A stretch of DNA of 64,000 bases, taken from positions 67,845 through 131,844 of the forward strand of contig JAKIUK010000002.1 of assembly GCA_021647585.1 (NCBI GenBank), in the 5' to 3' direction. The notes under the pieces are model-generated. The model did no database searches. It saw only the letters and a list, made by a program, of their open reading frames with translations, and was not told where the DNA came from. Position numbers and translations under genes: made by a program. The stretch comes from Methylococcaceae bacterium (GTDB taxonomy: Bacteria; Pseudomonadota; Gammaproteobacteria; Methylococcales; Methylomonadaceae). Shown here piece after piece: positions 52,694-62,284 of this stretch; within the stretch, counting starts at the first letter, position 1; every line of letters begins with the position of its first letter.

Positions 52694-53594
52694 TTACCAA
52701 GTTCAGAAAAAGTTGTTCCAGCCGATTTGACTTATTTTTAAGACTTAACACAGTAATATTTTTTTCAGAAAGTTGCTGAAACAACGAGTTTAGCCCTTTA
52801 CCTTTAGATACTGTAACATTTAAAACTTTACTGTCTGGTAAATCAAACTCATACCCTGCAATATCAGGTATTGCAGATATTGGGTTTGCTAAATCCAGTA
52901 TAAAATGGTCTTTATTTACCCGGGTAAGTAGCTCAGCCATGCCTGAGTTCTCGACAATAACCCCATTATTTATAATCGCAATATTTTTACATAAACTTTC
53001 TGCTTCTTCCAGATAATGCGTAGTTAGGATAATTGTGGTACCTTCCTTGTTTACTTGTTCCATCATTTCCCACATAGAACGGCGTATTTCTATGTCCACA
53101 CCTGCTGTGGGTTCATCCAATATTAATAACCGAGGAGAATGTACCAGGGCCCTGGCAATCATCACGCGACGTTTCATGCCACCGGATAATCGTCTGGATA
53201 CAGTGTCACGCTTATCCCATAATGACATTTGCTTTAAACACTTTTCAGTATTTTTTATTGCCTGTTTTCTGGGAATACCGTAATAACCGGCTTGATTCAA
53301 AACAATATTTTTGACCGTTTCAAACTGGTTAAAATTTATTTCCTGTGGCACTAAGCCTATACAATTTTTGGCTTTGGCATTGTCTTTTTTCAAATCATAA
53401 CCAAAAATACTGACAGAGCCACTGGTTTTGTTAACCAGCGAACTAATTATCCCTATAGCCGTTGATTTTCCAGCGCCATTGGGTCCTAGTAAAGCAAAAA
53501 AGTCTCCACTTTCCACCTCAAGGTTAATCCCTTTTAAGGCAGTAAAACCATTACTATAGGTCTTTTTAAGATTTTGGATAGATAATGCATTCAT
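52686..53594 (-). CDS. ABC transporter ATP-binding protein (YadG/CcmA-like)
   Basis: The 302-residue ATPase has Walker A GPNGAGKST, a Q-loop (GLVPQEINF), the signature RLSGGMKRRVMIARAL and Walker B LLILDEPTAGVD, and a C-terminal extension of about 80 residues typical of the YadG/DrrA group. It energises the permease at 51929-52693; its end overlaps the permease start by 8 bases. Start ATG at 53594. Confidence 0.94.
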   Translation of the reverse strand: MNALSIQNLKKTYSNGFTALKGINLEVESGDFFALLGPNGAGKSTAIGIISSLVNKTSGSVSIFGYDLKKDNAKAKNCIGLVPQEINFNQFETVKNIVLNQAGYYGIPRKQAIKNTEKCLKQMSLWDKRDTVSRRLSGGMKRRVMIARALVHSPRLLILDEPTAGVDIEIRRSMWEMMEQVNKEGTTIILTTHYLEEAESLCKNIAIINNGVIVENSGMAELLTRVNKDHFILDLANPISAIPDIAGYEFDLPDSKVLNVTVSKGKGLNSLFQQLSEKNITVLSLKNKSNRLEQLFLNLVNE

Positions 53595-53860
53595 AGCTAC
53601 TATTACTTAACCTGTAGGCATAAATAAGTTAAATTAATCATTTTTATCTACGACTCTCCACTTATAAACGAAATAGCAATATAATACTGCTATGTAAATG
53701 TATATTAGACGATACTTAGGAGCGAGGACTACGCTATACCCAACTCACTATTTGTCAAAGTATCAAGGATTTATCCCTGCTAAAACTGGAAACCAATCCA
53801 GATAAACCGAGTAATTTTATCAGAATTTAATTATTTTTGACGCAAAAACAGGATTTAAAC

Positions 53861-55360
53861 GTGACAAACGAATTACCTACCAGTGTTGCCGCTATTGATT
53901 TAGGGTCTAATAGTTTTCATATGATTGTCTGTAAACTAGATAAGGGAAAACTAAAAACTGTTGATCGTCTCAAAGAAATGGTTCGTCTTGCTTCCGGCCT
54001 TGATGATAAAAGAAATCTTAATCCTGAAACACAAAACAAAGCTTTAGAGTGTCTAGAACGGTTCGGCCAACGAATTCGTAATTTTCCACCGGGAAGCGTT
54101 AGAATTGTTGGTACTAATACCCTACGTACTGCCAAGAACTCTCAAGAGTTTATTGTTAAAGCTGAAAAAGCCCTGGGACACCCAATTGATATTATTGCGG
54201 GTATAGAAGAAGCCCGATTAATTTATCAAGGCGTCGCGAATAGTCTGGGCAGTGATGCCCGGTCTCGTTTTGTTATGGATATTGGTGGTGGTAGTACCGA
54301 ATATATTATTGGCATCAAAGATTATGCTCGTACTAAAGAAAGCCTTAATATGGGCTGTGTTACTGTCAGCAACCTGTTTTTTAAAGACGGTAATATCAGT
54401 AAAAAGGCGTTTAAAAAAGCCATGTTATATGCTCAACAAAAACTGGAACCTTTTCAACGAAAATTTAATCGCAAAAACTGGGACGAAGCAATTGGTGCAT
54501 CGGGCAGTTTACGCTCTATAAATAAAGTATTGATAGCAACTAAATGGAGTAATAACGGTATAACCCGGGAAGGCATGGAAAAACTGGTTGAACATATTTG
54601 TGACTGTGAGCATATTAATGAACTAAATTTACCTGAACTCAGTGATGAACGCCTGCCTGTTTTTCTTGGAGGTGTCGCCATTATCTACGCAACTTTTCAA
54701 AAATTGGACATTGAGCAAATGACAGTTTCTGACGGTGCACTACGTGAAGGGCTGGTTCATGATTTATTAGGTCGCATTTATGATCAGGATATCCGTTCAT
54801 ACACTGTTAAAACTATTGCCGAACATTATCATACTGATAAAGAACATTCTGGCCGGGTGAAGCAAACAGTCAACTACATTCTGAATCAACTGGATAGCAG
54901 CTGCTGTACCGAAAACAGCAAATTAGTCACTCAATTTATACATTGGGCAGTTGACCTTCATGGGATTGGGCGAAATATTGCACACAGCCAACATCACAAG
55001 CACAGTTCATACATTATAGAAAATGGAGATTTTGCTGGTTTTTCACGGCAAGACCAGGTGTTACTGGCATCCATAGTCCGCACACATCGTAAAAAGTTTT
55101 CACGTTCCCGTTTTAAAAAACTACCTGCTCCCTGGAATAAAGATGCCCCCTATCTGACAATTATTTTGCGTCTGGCTATTTTATTACATCGCAATCGCCA
55201 CACCCAGGAGAGTCCGGAATTTACAATATCCATCCGGAAATCTACAATTGATCTTTTGTTTGCTAACGACTGGCTAAACACCGCGCCTCTCACACAAGCT
55301 GATCTGGAAATAGAAGCTAGCTATCTGAGTGATGCAGGATACAATTTAAATTTTAGATAA
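53861..55360 (+). CDS. ppx: Ppx/GppA-family phosphatase (exopolyphosphatase)
   Basis: From the GTG at 53861, preceded by AGGA 7 bases upstream, the 499-residue protein has the actin-like ATPase start AAIDLGSNSFHMIV, the VMDIGGGSTEYIIG phosphate loop and a C-terminal HD-type region (HSGRVKQTVNYIL, IHWAVDLHGIG). An upstream TTG at 53837 is less likely. Ppx hydrolyses terminal phosphate of polyphosphate; GppA hydrolyses pppGpp. It is the first gene of a run followed directly (stop then ATG) by the unknown membrane protein and the NRPS-like genes, an unusual neighbourhood. Confidence 0.92.
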   Translation: MTNELPTSVAAIDLGSNSFHMIVCKLDKGKLKTVDRLKEMVRLASGLDDKRNLNPETQNKALECLERFGQRIRNFPPGSVRIVGTNTLRTAKNSQEFIVKAEKALGHPIDIIAGIEEARLIYQGVANSLGSDARSRFVMDIGGGSTEYIIGIKDYARTKESLNMGCVTVSNLFFKDGNISKKAFKKAMLYAQQKLEPFQRKFNRKNWDEAIGASGSLRSINKVLIATKWSNNGITREGMEKLVEHICDCEHINELNLPELSDERLPVFLGGVAIIYATFQKLDIEQMTVSDGALREGLVHDLLGRIYDQDIRSYTVKTIAEHYHTDKEHSGRVKQTVNYILNQLDSSCCTENSKLVTQFIHWAVDLHGIGRNIAHSQHHKHSSYIIENGDFAGFSRQDQVLLASIVRTHRKKFSRSRFKKLPAPWNKDAPYLTIILRLAILLHRNRHTQESPEFTISIRKSTIDLLFANDWLNTAPLTQADLEIEASYLSDAGYNLNFR

Positions 55361-56608
55361 ATGCTACCTACATTACGTTTATTATTTTTTTATCTTGCAG
55401 CCCCACCGCTACTGTTGGGCTGCATTTTATTTTTTGCGATAGATAATCAACCTATTACTCAATACAGTTGGTCACTGACCCAAAGTGATATTGAGAGAGC
55501 CAAAAGCATTGTCAGCAATACCTCTTCAAAAGCAAGAAAGACAATACAACTCAGTGAAAATGATCTTAATATCGCTATAAGTTATCTGTTAAATTACTAT
55601 CTCCAAAGTACTTCTAAAATTACGGTTAATGATGAGCATTTAGGTTTTAAGATCTCATTATTTTTAAATAATAACTATTTTGGTAATTATGTTAATTTAA
55701 GTTTTAATTTAGCAAAACAGCAGGGTTATCCCACCATAAATTCTCTCCAAATTGGGAAAATAAAAATAGCCAATGAATTTGCTGGTTTAATTGTTGAAAG
55801 TATCATTAAATACACGCCCTTAAAAGAGTATTACATCCTTGCAGCTCAGCATATCAGGGATATACAAATAAACTCTAAAGTTTTAACTATTAGCTACATC
55901 ACATCTGCTGATTTAAAGTTAAAAAAGACGCTCAGTCTCAGCGGTAAAAATTTCCAGCCAATTATTTTTTATCAACGACAAATTACCCACATTATCGCGC
56001 AACATAATCCTAGATGGCGATTATCGCTGGCAGAACTGTTGCAACCTTTATTTAAACTTGCCTATCAACGTTCAACAGAAGATACAGCTATTTCTGAAAA
56101 CCGTGCGCTACTCATAGCCATTAGTACTTATGTCAATAAAAGCGAAATACAAGCCTATATTCCTTTTGATATCAGCCCTGTAACCAAAAAACAATACCCG
56201 GCGTCTTTATATAAAAGAACAGACATGGCTAAACATTTTATGGCATCTGCTGTTCTTGCAGCATCTGGAGCAGAAACGCTTGCACATATTTTAGGACAGG
56301 AAAAAGAGCTAAGTGATGCAAAACGAGGCAGCGGTTTTAGTTTTGTTGACCTAGCTGGTGATAGAGCGGGTCTACGTTTTGGACAGACAGCTACAGTCTC
56401 TGCATCTAAAGCACGGGAATTACAAAAACGGATGGCAAATATAAAAGACTACACAGCTTTTATGCCTGAGGTCAGAGACTTACCGGAAAGTATGAATAGT
56501 ACTGTTTTTAAACAAAAATTTGAATCCGTTTATAGTGCAAAATATCAGGCCATGTTAAAAAAAATAGATCTCCGTATTTCCAAACTTAATATTTATGATT
56601 CGGAATAG
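55361..56608 (+). CDS. Membrane-anchored protein of unknown function
   Basis: The 415-residue product begins 0 bases after the ppx stop. It has one N-terminal helix (about 7-27, LFFYLAAPPLLLGCILFFAI) and no other clear membrane segment, so the rest is probably periplasmic. It includes LVDLAGDRAGLRFGQTATVS and SENDLNIAISYLLNYYL but no catalytic motif I can identify. I do not recognise the family. Tight coupling to ppx and to the carrier/condensation/adenylation genes suggests a shared pathway, perhaps acting on or anchoring the product outside the cytoplasm. Confidence 0.75.
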   Translation: MLPTLRLLFFYLAAPPLLLGCILFFAIDNQPITQYSWSLTQSDIERAKSIVSNTSSKARKTIQLSENDLNIAISYLLNYYLQSTSKITVNDEHLGFKISLFLNNNYFGNYVNLSFNLAKQQGYPTINSLQIGKIKIANEFAGLIVESIIKYTPLKEYYILAAQHIRDIQINSKVLTISYITSADLKLKKTLSLSGKNFQPIIFYQRQITHIIAQHNPRWRLSLAELLQPLFKLAYQRSTEDTAISENRALLIAISTYVNKSEIQAYIPFDISPVTKKQYPASLYKRTDMAKHFMASAVLAASGAETLAHILGQEKELSDAKRGSGFSFVDLAGDRAGLRFGQTATVSASKARELQKRMANIKDYTAFMPEVRDLPESMNSTVFKQKFESVYSAKYQAMLKKIDLRISKLNIYDSE

Positions 56609-56658
56609 AAGCTAGAAATAATCAACTCTTTTAACTATCACCTTTAATCAATTCCCCT

Positions 56659-56895
56659 ATGAAACCAAAAATTCGAGAATTTATTTTTCAAGAACTTATT
56701 TTTGTTGCTAACCCTGATCAATTTTCTGACGATGATGACCTGCTGGAAGCCGGTCTCGACAGTATGGGGATTATGCGCCTCATCATGTTCATTGAAGATA
56801 ATTTTGGTGTAACTTTACCTGATGAAGAAATCGATCCTGATAATGTTCAAACGCTTAACGCATTAGAAAAATGGATTTTACGCCATAAAAAATGA
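56659..56895 (+). CDS. Free-standing acyl/peptidyl carrier protein
   Basis: The 78-residue protein has the phosphopantetheine-attachment motif AGLDSMGIM (Ser at about residue 35), acidic helix II and a total length typical of ACP/DltC-type carriers. It carries an activated acyl or aminoacyl group as a thioester after modification by a phosphopantetheinyl transferase (none in the window). It overlaps the condensation-like gene by 4 bases (56892-56895), and the adenylation gene follows that, so the carrier is probably loaded by the latter. Confidence 0.9.
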   Translation: MKPKIREFIFQELIFVANPDQFSDDDDLLEAGLDSMGIMRLIMFIEDNFGVTLPDEEIDPDNVQTLNALEKWILRHKK

Positions 56896-58223
56896 TTAAA
56901 AATACAATCAATATTATCCAGAAATTAAATCCAGCCGATTGTTTTACGCTGGCAATGGATGAAGAAATTCGTCAAGAAGGGATGCCGGGTAGTTTATGCG
57001 GTTTTGCTTTGGAATTATCTATTACCCCTGATATCGAAGCGTTATCAGTAAGAATTGAAGAGTTTATTAGAAATTTCCCTCTATCTACTGCCAGCCTGCA
57101 ACAACGTGGCAAACAATTTTATTGGTGCAAAAGAGAAAGTAGTTATCAAACTTTCTTTCATCATCCTTGCTCAGAACAGGAAGATGAGGAACTCTTCCAC
57201 TGCAATATTATTGATAATGTCATTAACCATCTAGAACCTAGAGAAACTATTGCGCCTATAGAATTCCATTTGATCACCGGGAACAAAAAAAATGTATTTC
57301 TTTTACGCTGGATACATCCTTTTTGCGATGCCAGAGGGGCTGATTTAATCCTTAAATACCTCTGTACTGAAAGTGAATCAGAAAGACAATTATTTGACCT
57401 GCCAAAAACTGAGTCATTAGTTAATCTTCAGCTTAAAAAGTACAAATGGTGGCAAAAAATCAGCCTTTTTATCAAAGGCAAACGGTATATAGAGCAACTG
57501 GACCAACTGCAAAGTATTATCCATGCCCCCCAGGATATAGCACCTGAAAAGCTGAGCATGGCTGTTTTTCGACTTAGTGAAGAACAAACTCAGACAATTA
57601 CTGCACTAAGTAGAAAACATGTGGGCCTGACAGGTACCAGCCTTTATTACATCGGTTGTTTTATGCGTGCACTGAATAAAATAGAACCTGAAAAAGCAGG
57701 CGATGCTTATTGTGTTCCTTATGCATTTAATCTACGCAAACAAAAATCAATATCTCCCGTACTTGGCAATCATGTGTGTGCTTTGTTTGCCCAGGCACCT
57801 AGAACTATACTCAACAATAGAGAGAAATTATTTAACCATTTAAAACAGCAAAACATGAATGTCATCAGACAAAAACTGGATTATGCATTCCTGCCTATTA
57901 TGTGGGCTGCCAGCTGGCTATCACTTAAAAAACATGGTGAACACCTGCGACAATCTTTCCGCTCAAATACTGAACGCAGTTCATTCTGGTTTTCTGATAT
58001 AGGAACACCCGATCTTTCGGGGCATCCATTTTTTAATGCCGACATTACCCAGCTGTTTCATCTTTGCCAGGTTACCAGTCCACCTGGACTCGCGTTATTG
58101 AATTGTCAATATAATAAGCAATTAACACTTAGTTATAATTATATTGAGCCTTTATTCAATAAAAAATGGATAGAAAAACTTCATAAACAGGTGGTAAAAG
58201 AACTATTGGAAATACCTGATTAG
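56892..58223 (+). CDS. Condensation-domain-like protein
   Basis: The 443-residue protein has the HxxxD motif in W-I-H-P-F-C-D-A-R-G near residue 139, the position and pattern of the NRPS condensation (and BAHD/CoA acyltransferase) active site; the family's first His and the Gly after Asp are Ile and Ala. A possible second-half motif is FWFSDIGTPDLSGHPFF. It would join an acyl group to the aminoacyl or acyl carrier. It overlaps the carrier gene and lies 2 bases before the adenylation gene. The substrate is unknown. Confidence 0.82.
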   Translation: MIKNTINIIQKLNPADCFTLAMDEEIRQEGMPGSLCGFALELSITPDIEALSVRIEEFIRNFPLSTASLQQRGKQFYWCKRESSYQTFFHHPCSEQEDEELFHCNIIDNVINHLEPRETIAPIEFHLITGNKKNVFLLRWIHPFCDARGADLILKYLCTESESERQLFDLPKTESLVNLQLKKYKWWQKISLFIKGKRYIEQLDQLQSIIHAPQDIAPEKLSMAVFRLSEEQTQTITALSRKHVGLTGTSLYYIGCFMRALNKIEPEKAGDAYCVPYAFNLRKQKSISPVLGNHVCALFAQAPRTILNNREKLFNHLKQQNMNVIRQKLDYAFLPIMWAASWLSLKKHGEHLRQSFRSNTERSSFWFSDIGTPDLSGHPFFNADITQLFHLCQVTSPPGLALLNCQYNKQLTLSYNYIEPLFNKKWIEKLHKQVVKELLEIPD

Positions 58224-58225
58224 AC

Positions 58226-59677
58226 ATGAATCAAATATCTGACTTAATCACTGCTTTCTTAGAGCAATGTGAGCGCACACCAAAACATATTGCCTTTAGC
58301 CAAGATGATAGACAAATCAGTTATCAGCAGTTTGAGCAACGCACTAAAAAAGTTGCAGGATACCTGACGGGAAGTAACCAATGTATTGCCATAGCAATGG
58401 ATCGCGGAATTGATGCTGCCATTGCAATTTACGGAATATTAAGATCAGGAAATAGTTACTTACCCTTAGATATTAACAACCCTGCCAATCGACTCAATTT
58501 TATTATTGCGGACGCCCACCCAGTCTATATAATCGGCATTGGCCCCTGCCCTGAGAATATAAATATTGATTCTCAAGAAACCCAGTGGCTTGATCTTAGG
58601 GACTTATTAATTTCAGATTTCAGTTACAGAAACGTTCAGATAAAGACTGATGCAATTGCAGCAATACTCTATACCTCTGGTTCTACCGGAACCCCAAAAG
58701 GCGTTGCCTTAAGTCATAAAGCAATTACCAACTTTGCTACATGGGCCGGTACTACTTTTAACATTTCCCAAAGCGACCATATCGCCAGCCTTGCCCCCTT
58801 CCATTTTGACCTCTCAATTTTTGATCTTTTCACCAGCCTGTCTTGTGGCGCTATCGTATCTTTTATTCCTAACCGCCTGACCTTATCGCCAAGCAAGCTG
58901 ACACAATGGTTATGCGATAACAAAATCACCACCTGGTACACCGTACCTTCATTATTAAGTTTTATCGCCTTAAAAGGTTCACTGGAAACCAGACCTCTGA
59001 GTGATCTTAAACAGATATTATTTGCCGGAGAAGTATTTCCTACACCTCAATTAATAAAACTGACTACTTTGTTACCCAACGTCAATTTATATAACTTATA
59101 CGGCCCTACAGAAACAAATGTTTGTTGTTATTGGCCTGTTATAACCAAGCAACTACAAGCTGATAAAAACATTCCTATTGGAATACCCGCATGCAATGCA
59201 GTTCTGACTATTGATAAAACTACCCATGAACTCCTGGTAGAGAGTGATAACAATTTTTCCGGTTACTGGCAAAATGGGAAATTAAATACCGTGACTTTTA
59301 AACCACAAGGTTATGCAACAGGTGACAAGGTATCAATCAATGCAAAACATGAATATTGTTATCATGGGCGCCTAGACCGAATGTTGAAATGTTCAGGTTA
59401 TCGTGTAGAGCCTGCAGAGATTGAATCAATCATCAATCAACTTGAAGGGATTGAAACATCTGTTGTCATTGGTTTAAAAGATATTACCAGCGGCCAAAGA
59501 CCTGCTGCTGCAGTGGTAATAAAAAAAGGCCATACTTTGACCCACATTATTAAACCGCTAAGACAAAAACTGCCAGCCTATATGTTTCCCTGCAAGTTTA
59601 CTGAGTTAAGTGCTATTCCACTATTGAGTAATGGAAAAGTTGATTATCTATCTATAGAAAAAAAACTGACCCATTAG
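58226..59677 (+). CDS. Free-standing adenylation (AMP-binding) enzyme
   Basis: The 483-residue enzyme has A3 LYTSGSTGTPKGVALSHKA, A4 HFDLSIFD with the amino-group-binding Asp (FDxS), A5 NLYGPTETNVC, A7-A8 ATGDKV...GRLDRMLKCSGYRVEPAEIE and A10 NGKVDY with Lys. It therefore probably activates an alpha-amino acid and transfers it to the carrier at 56659. The layout resembles DltA plus DltC, but the partner DltB/D is absent and a condensation protein is present. No thioesterase or reductase domain is visible, so the release step is open. Confidence 0.9.
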   Translation: MNQISDLITAFLEQCERTPKHIAFSQDDRQISYQQFEQRTKKVAGYLTGSNQCIAIAMDRGIDAAIAIYGILRSGNSYLPLDINNPANRLNFIIADAHPVYIIGIGPCPENINIDSQETQWLDLRDLLISDFSYRNVQIKTDAIAAILYTSGSTGTPKGVALSHKAITNFATWAGTTFNISQSDHIASLAPFHFDLSIFDLFTSLSCGAIVSFIPNRLTLSPSKLTQWLCDNKITTWYTVPSLLSFIALKGSLETRPLSDLKQILFAGEVFPTPQLIKLTTLLPNVNLYNLYGPTETNVCCYWPVITKQLQADKNIPIGIPACNAVLTIDKTTHELLVESDNNFSGYWQNGKLNTVTFKPQGYATGDKVSINAKHEYCYHGRLDRMLKCSGYRVEPAEIESIINQLEGIETSVVIGLKDITSGQRPAAAVVIKKGHTLTHIIKPLRQKLPAYMFPCKFTELSAIPLLSNGKVDYLSIEKKLTH

Positions 59678-59763
59678 CATCTTTGATTCTCTGAGACTTT
59701 CATCACTAAAACTTAAATGTGTTTATGGTAATCTCCAGTTATATACGTTTACCAGGACTAGTA

Positions 59764-60597
59764 ATGGCATTTTCAATTAATTCCAACAATGGTTTTTCTT
59801 CACGCAGCATAGGGAATGCCCAAAAATCACAAAATGAAGCATTACAAAGATTATCTTCAATGCTTCGTATCAATAGTGCTAAGGATGATGCGGCAGGTTC
59901 TGCTATTTTTCAGCGTCAAACAGCTGCCATAAGAGGGACAGACCAGGCAATCCGTAATGCTAATGATGGAATTTCATTTTCCCAGATAGCACAAGGCGGT
60001 CTAAGCCAAGTGACATCCAATTTACAAAGAATGAGAGAACTGGCTGTCCAGGCATCAAATAGCATAGTCGGAGACCGCAGTGCAATCCAGTCGGAAATAA
60101 ACCAGTTATCGGCAGAAAACACCAGACTCGGCGAGTCAACTTCTTTTGGTGGACAATCTATTTTTCCTTCTGCAGATAAAACCATCACTTTTCAAGTGGG
60201 AGCAAATGCAGATACAAACAACCAAATATCAGTAAACCTTAAATCACTGCAAAGTTTAAATTCTGTCAGTTCGGATCAAGGAGGAAATGCGATTGATGTA
60301 TCTTCTGCCGCCTCGGCCCAATCAGCAATTGAACAAATTGATGCTGATCTTGAAGCAGTATCAAAACAGGCATCTAACTTCGGTGCAATAGAAAACCGCT
60401 TTGGTGCTGCTATTTCCAACGCCGAAGAATTTTCTATTAATATGCAAGAATCAAGAAGTCGAATTGGCGATGCTGACGTTGCCAAAGAGGTTTCAAAACT
60501 AATCCAGGCACAAATACAAGAAAAAGCCGGAATCTTTTCAGCAACACAGGCAAATCAATCTAAAAAGATGGTTTTATCGTTATTAGGTGGTGGGTAA
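59764..60597 (+). CDS. Flagellin
   Basis: From the ATG at 59764 the 277-residue protein has a conserved N-terminal D0/D1 region (RLSSMLRINSAKDDAAGSAI, AIRNANDGISFSQIAQGGL) and a conserved C-terminal region (RIGDADVAKEVSKLIQAQIQ), with a short central variable domain. The first residues, MAFSINSNNG..SSRSIGNA, lack the usual TN-A-A-LN start, and RLSSG is RLSSM. It has no neighbours from the flagellar regulon; the adenylation gene ends 86 bases upstream. It may be an accessory flagellin or glycosylated filament protein. Confidence 0.9.
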   Translation: MAFSINSNNGFSSRSIGNAQKSQNEALQRLSSMLRINSAKDDAAGSAIFQRQTAAIRGTDQAIRNANDGISFSQIAQGGLSQVTSNLQRMRELAVQASNSIVGDRSAIQSEINQLSAENTRLGESTSFGGQSIFPSADKTITFQVGANADTNNQISVNLKSLQSLNSVSSDQGGNAIDVSSAASAQSAIEQIDADLEAVSKQASNFGAIENRFGAAISNAEEFSINMQESRSRIGDADVAKEVSKLIQAQIQEKAGIFSATQANQSKKMVLSLLGGG

Positions 60598-60861
60598 GTT
60601 ATACATTGCTAAAACATTCTAAATAAGACAAGCATGATGATAATTGTGTTTTCAGTGACTTAATTTTTTTACCCATTCAATTTTTAATCAAACAACTATC
60701 CTGACACAGGAATGAGGTTAAGGCAGATATTGCAAAGAGCAATATATCTGTTCATATAAGTCGTCCCGCTGGTCGAAATGACAGTACTTTAAATTTGCTA
60801 TTTTTAAAATAGAGGATGCTCATTGCTAATCAGGTAGTTTTTTAACCCAAACACCTTTCAA
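60598..60861. other. Intergenic region between flagellin and MITE copy 3
   Basis: Contains TCCCGCTGGTCGAAATGAC (60764-60782), identical to 22935-22953, and, at about 60823, ATTGCTAATCAGGTAG, which also follows the stop codon of the IS1595 remnant (7423-7437). This may be an isolated IS1595 end. No gene is visible. Confidence 0.4.
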
Positions 60862-61024
60862 CCTAGAAAGATCAGTTGGGCGCGGATTTATAGTGCAAGC
60901 TATTGGTTTCACAGTGATTTAAAAAAATCTTAGCTTCACCCATTAGGTTAAGCGGGCATTTTTTTGAAGTGCTGTGGAATCAAGAGCTTGTGCTAGAAAC
61001 CGTGAGCCAACTGATTTTTCTAGG
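60862..61024. mobile_element. MITE copy 3 with IS1380-like CCTAG ends
   Basis: It starts CCTAGAAAGATCAGTTGGGC and ends GCCAACTGATTTTTCTAGG, flanked by TTCAA (60857-60861 and 61025-61029). The same 5-bp target was used by copy 1 at 6913. Its sequence matches the reverse complement of copy 1, with a deletion of about 50 bp. It lies between the flagellin and a His-rich lipoprotein gene. Confidence 0.82.
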
Positions 61025-61112
61025 TTCAAGACTACAACTGCGTAGGGAACCGAAAGGCATGAACCTGTCCTTCAGTTTCTTTAACAATAGGGAACTCCAT
61101 TTTAAACATGAT

Positions 61113-61313
61113 TTAATGATGTCTTCTACCATGATATTTGTTACCGTGATAATTGTGGTTATCACGGTGGTGATTACCATAGTAGTTGTCATAACTTCTA
61201 TAATGGCCGGAATGTCTGTATCCTCCATCATAAAAATGATGCGGATTATACACACAAGCATTTAATAACAGTAACAAACCAGAGAGAAAAATACGTTTAG
61301 TCAATAAATTCAT
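61113..61313 (-). CDS. Small His/Tyr-rich lipoprotein
   Basis: From the ATG at 61313, preceded by GAGGA, the 66-residue product has a lipobox (GLLLLLNAC, Cys about residue 20) and a mature part of about 46 residues, nearly all His, Tyr, Gly, Asn and Arg (YNPHHFYDGG, HHRDNHNYHGNK, YHGRRHH). A His-rich tethered peptide is likely to bind metal ions (Ni, Zn or Cu), but this is inference. The alternative GTG at 61316 changes little. Confidence 0.7.
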   Translation of the reverse strand: MNLLTKRIFLSGLLLLLNACVYNPHHFYDGGYRHSGHYRSYDNYYGNHHRDNHNYHGNKYHGRRHH

Positions 61314-61609
61314 CACTCATCCTCTTGTTAATAATGTATGACAAATATTAACTAACAGTTACTGAATAGCGCATGAATTTACCTTTTTTAAACCCGATTA
61401 GTTCAACAGAACCTATCAAATCACAGTTTATTAGTCTTCATACCAGCACATATAAAGTGTCCAGGGCTTGGTATTGCATATTTTTTATGCTTAATATTTC
61501 TCTTTATTCATGGTTCGGACTGAGATCATCACCACAATAAATAAAAGGAAACCAAAGGGGAACAGATCTATAGAATACGTAATTGCATGAACTTTCTTTT
61601 ACATTTCAA
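61314..61609. other. Intergenic region
   Basis: About 300 bp with no gene. It holds the likely promoter of the His-rich lipoprotein on the minus strand and follows the end of the PEP-CTERM-like gene. No repeat was identified. Confidence 0.35.
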
Positions 61610-62284
61610 TCATCCTACTTTTTGGGTTTCTTTTTTTCTTAAACCAATAAGTCCAATAAAACCTGAAGCAAACAACCAAAATGCTGCAGGAACAGGTACA
61701 GCAGAAGGGGAAAAGGCTGTTACCATACGAGTCCAGTCTCCAGGCGAACTAGCTGACCAACCGATATCTACAGCACCCCCACTAAAAACAGTTGTATCAC
61801 CACCCTCTAAACCTCGCAAAGTGAAATCAGCATAATCTAAACCAGTTAAGCCTAACAATGCATCCGTATCAAACAATTTTTGGGTATTAGTAATAAAAGC
61901 AAAAACCTGCGAATCAGTCTCAATAGTTGCATTTACTCGACTATTGCTACCATTGCCTGGATCCCATTGAAAATAGTGACTAGAAACAATGGTGCCCGCT
62001 TTAAGGAACAAACCATTAGTATCAGAACCAACAAAAGAGGCTGTATTATCAAAAACACGATCAACATATAACTTGCTTGTTAATGTAAGGTTTTGCACTT
62101 CATTCCATCCTAAAAGAATACCATTATTAGGATTAACTGCAATAGGATTAGGAGGTGACGCAGTTACTTCACAGCTATTAGCACCCAAACAACTACTAAA
62201 ACCTACAATTGTTGCTTGTACAGAAAATGAAAGACTGAGCAAAAGAGTTATCGATGTAATAACAATTTTATTAATTTGTTTCAT
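61610..62284 (-). CDS. PEP-CTERM/VPLPA-CTERM-type secreted protein
   Basis: The 224-residue protein has a signal peptide (MKQINKIVITSITLLLSLSF, cleavage near VQA) and a C-terminal sorting signal VPVPAAFWLFASGFIGLIGL followed by RKK. The VPxPA, hydrophobic helix and basic end match the VPLPA/PEP-CTERM class, recognised by exosortase. Between them is a beta-rich domain with GNGSNSRVNATIETDS. Such proteins are processed to the surface or exopolysaccharide matrix. No exosortase gene is in the window. Confidence 0.85.
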   Translation of the reverse strand: MKQINKIVITSITLLLSLSFSVQATIVGFSSCLGANSCEVTASPPNPIAVNPNNGILLGWNEVQNLTLTSKLYVDRVFDNTASFVGSDTNGLFLKAGTIVSSHYFQWDPGNGSNSRVNATIETDSQVFAFITNTQKLFDTDALLGLTGLDYADFTLRGLEGGDTTVFSGGAVDIGWSASSPGDWTRMVTAFSPSAVPVPAAFWLFASGFIGLIGLRKKETQKVG

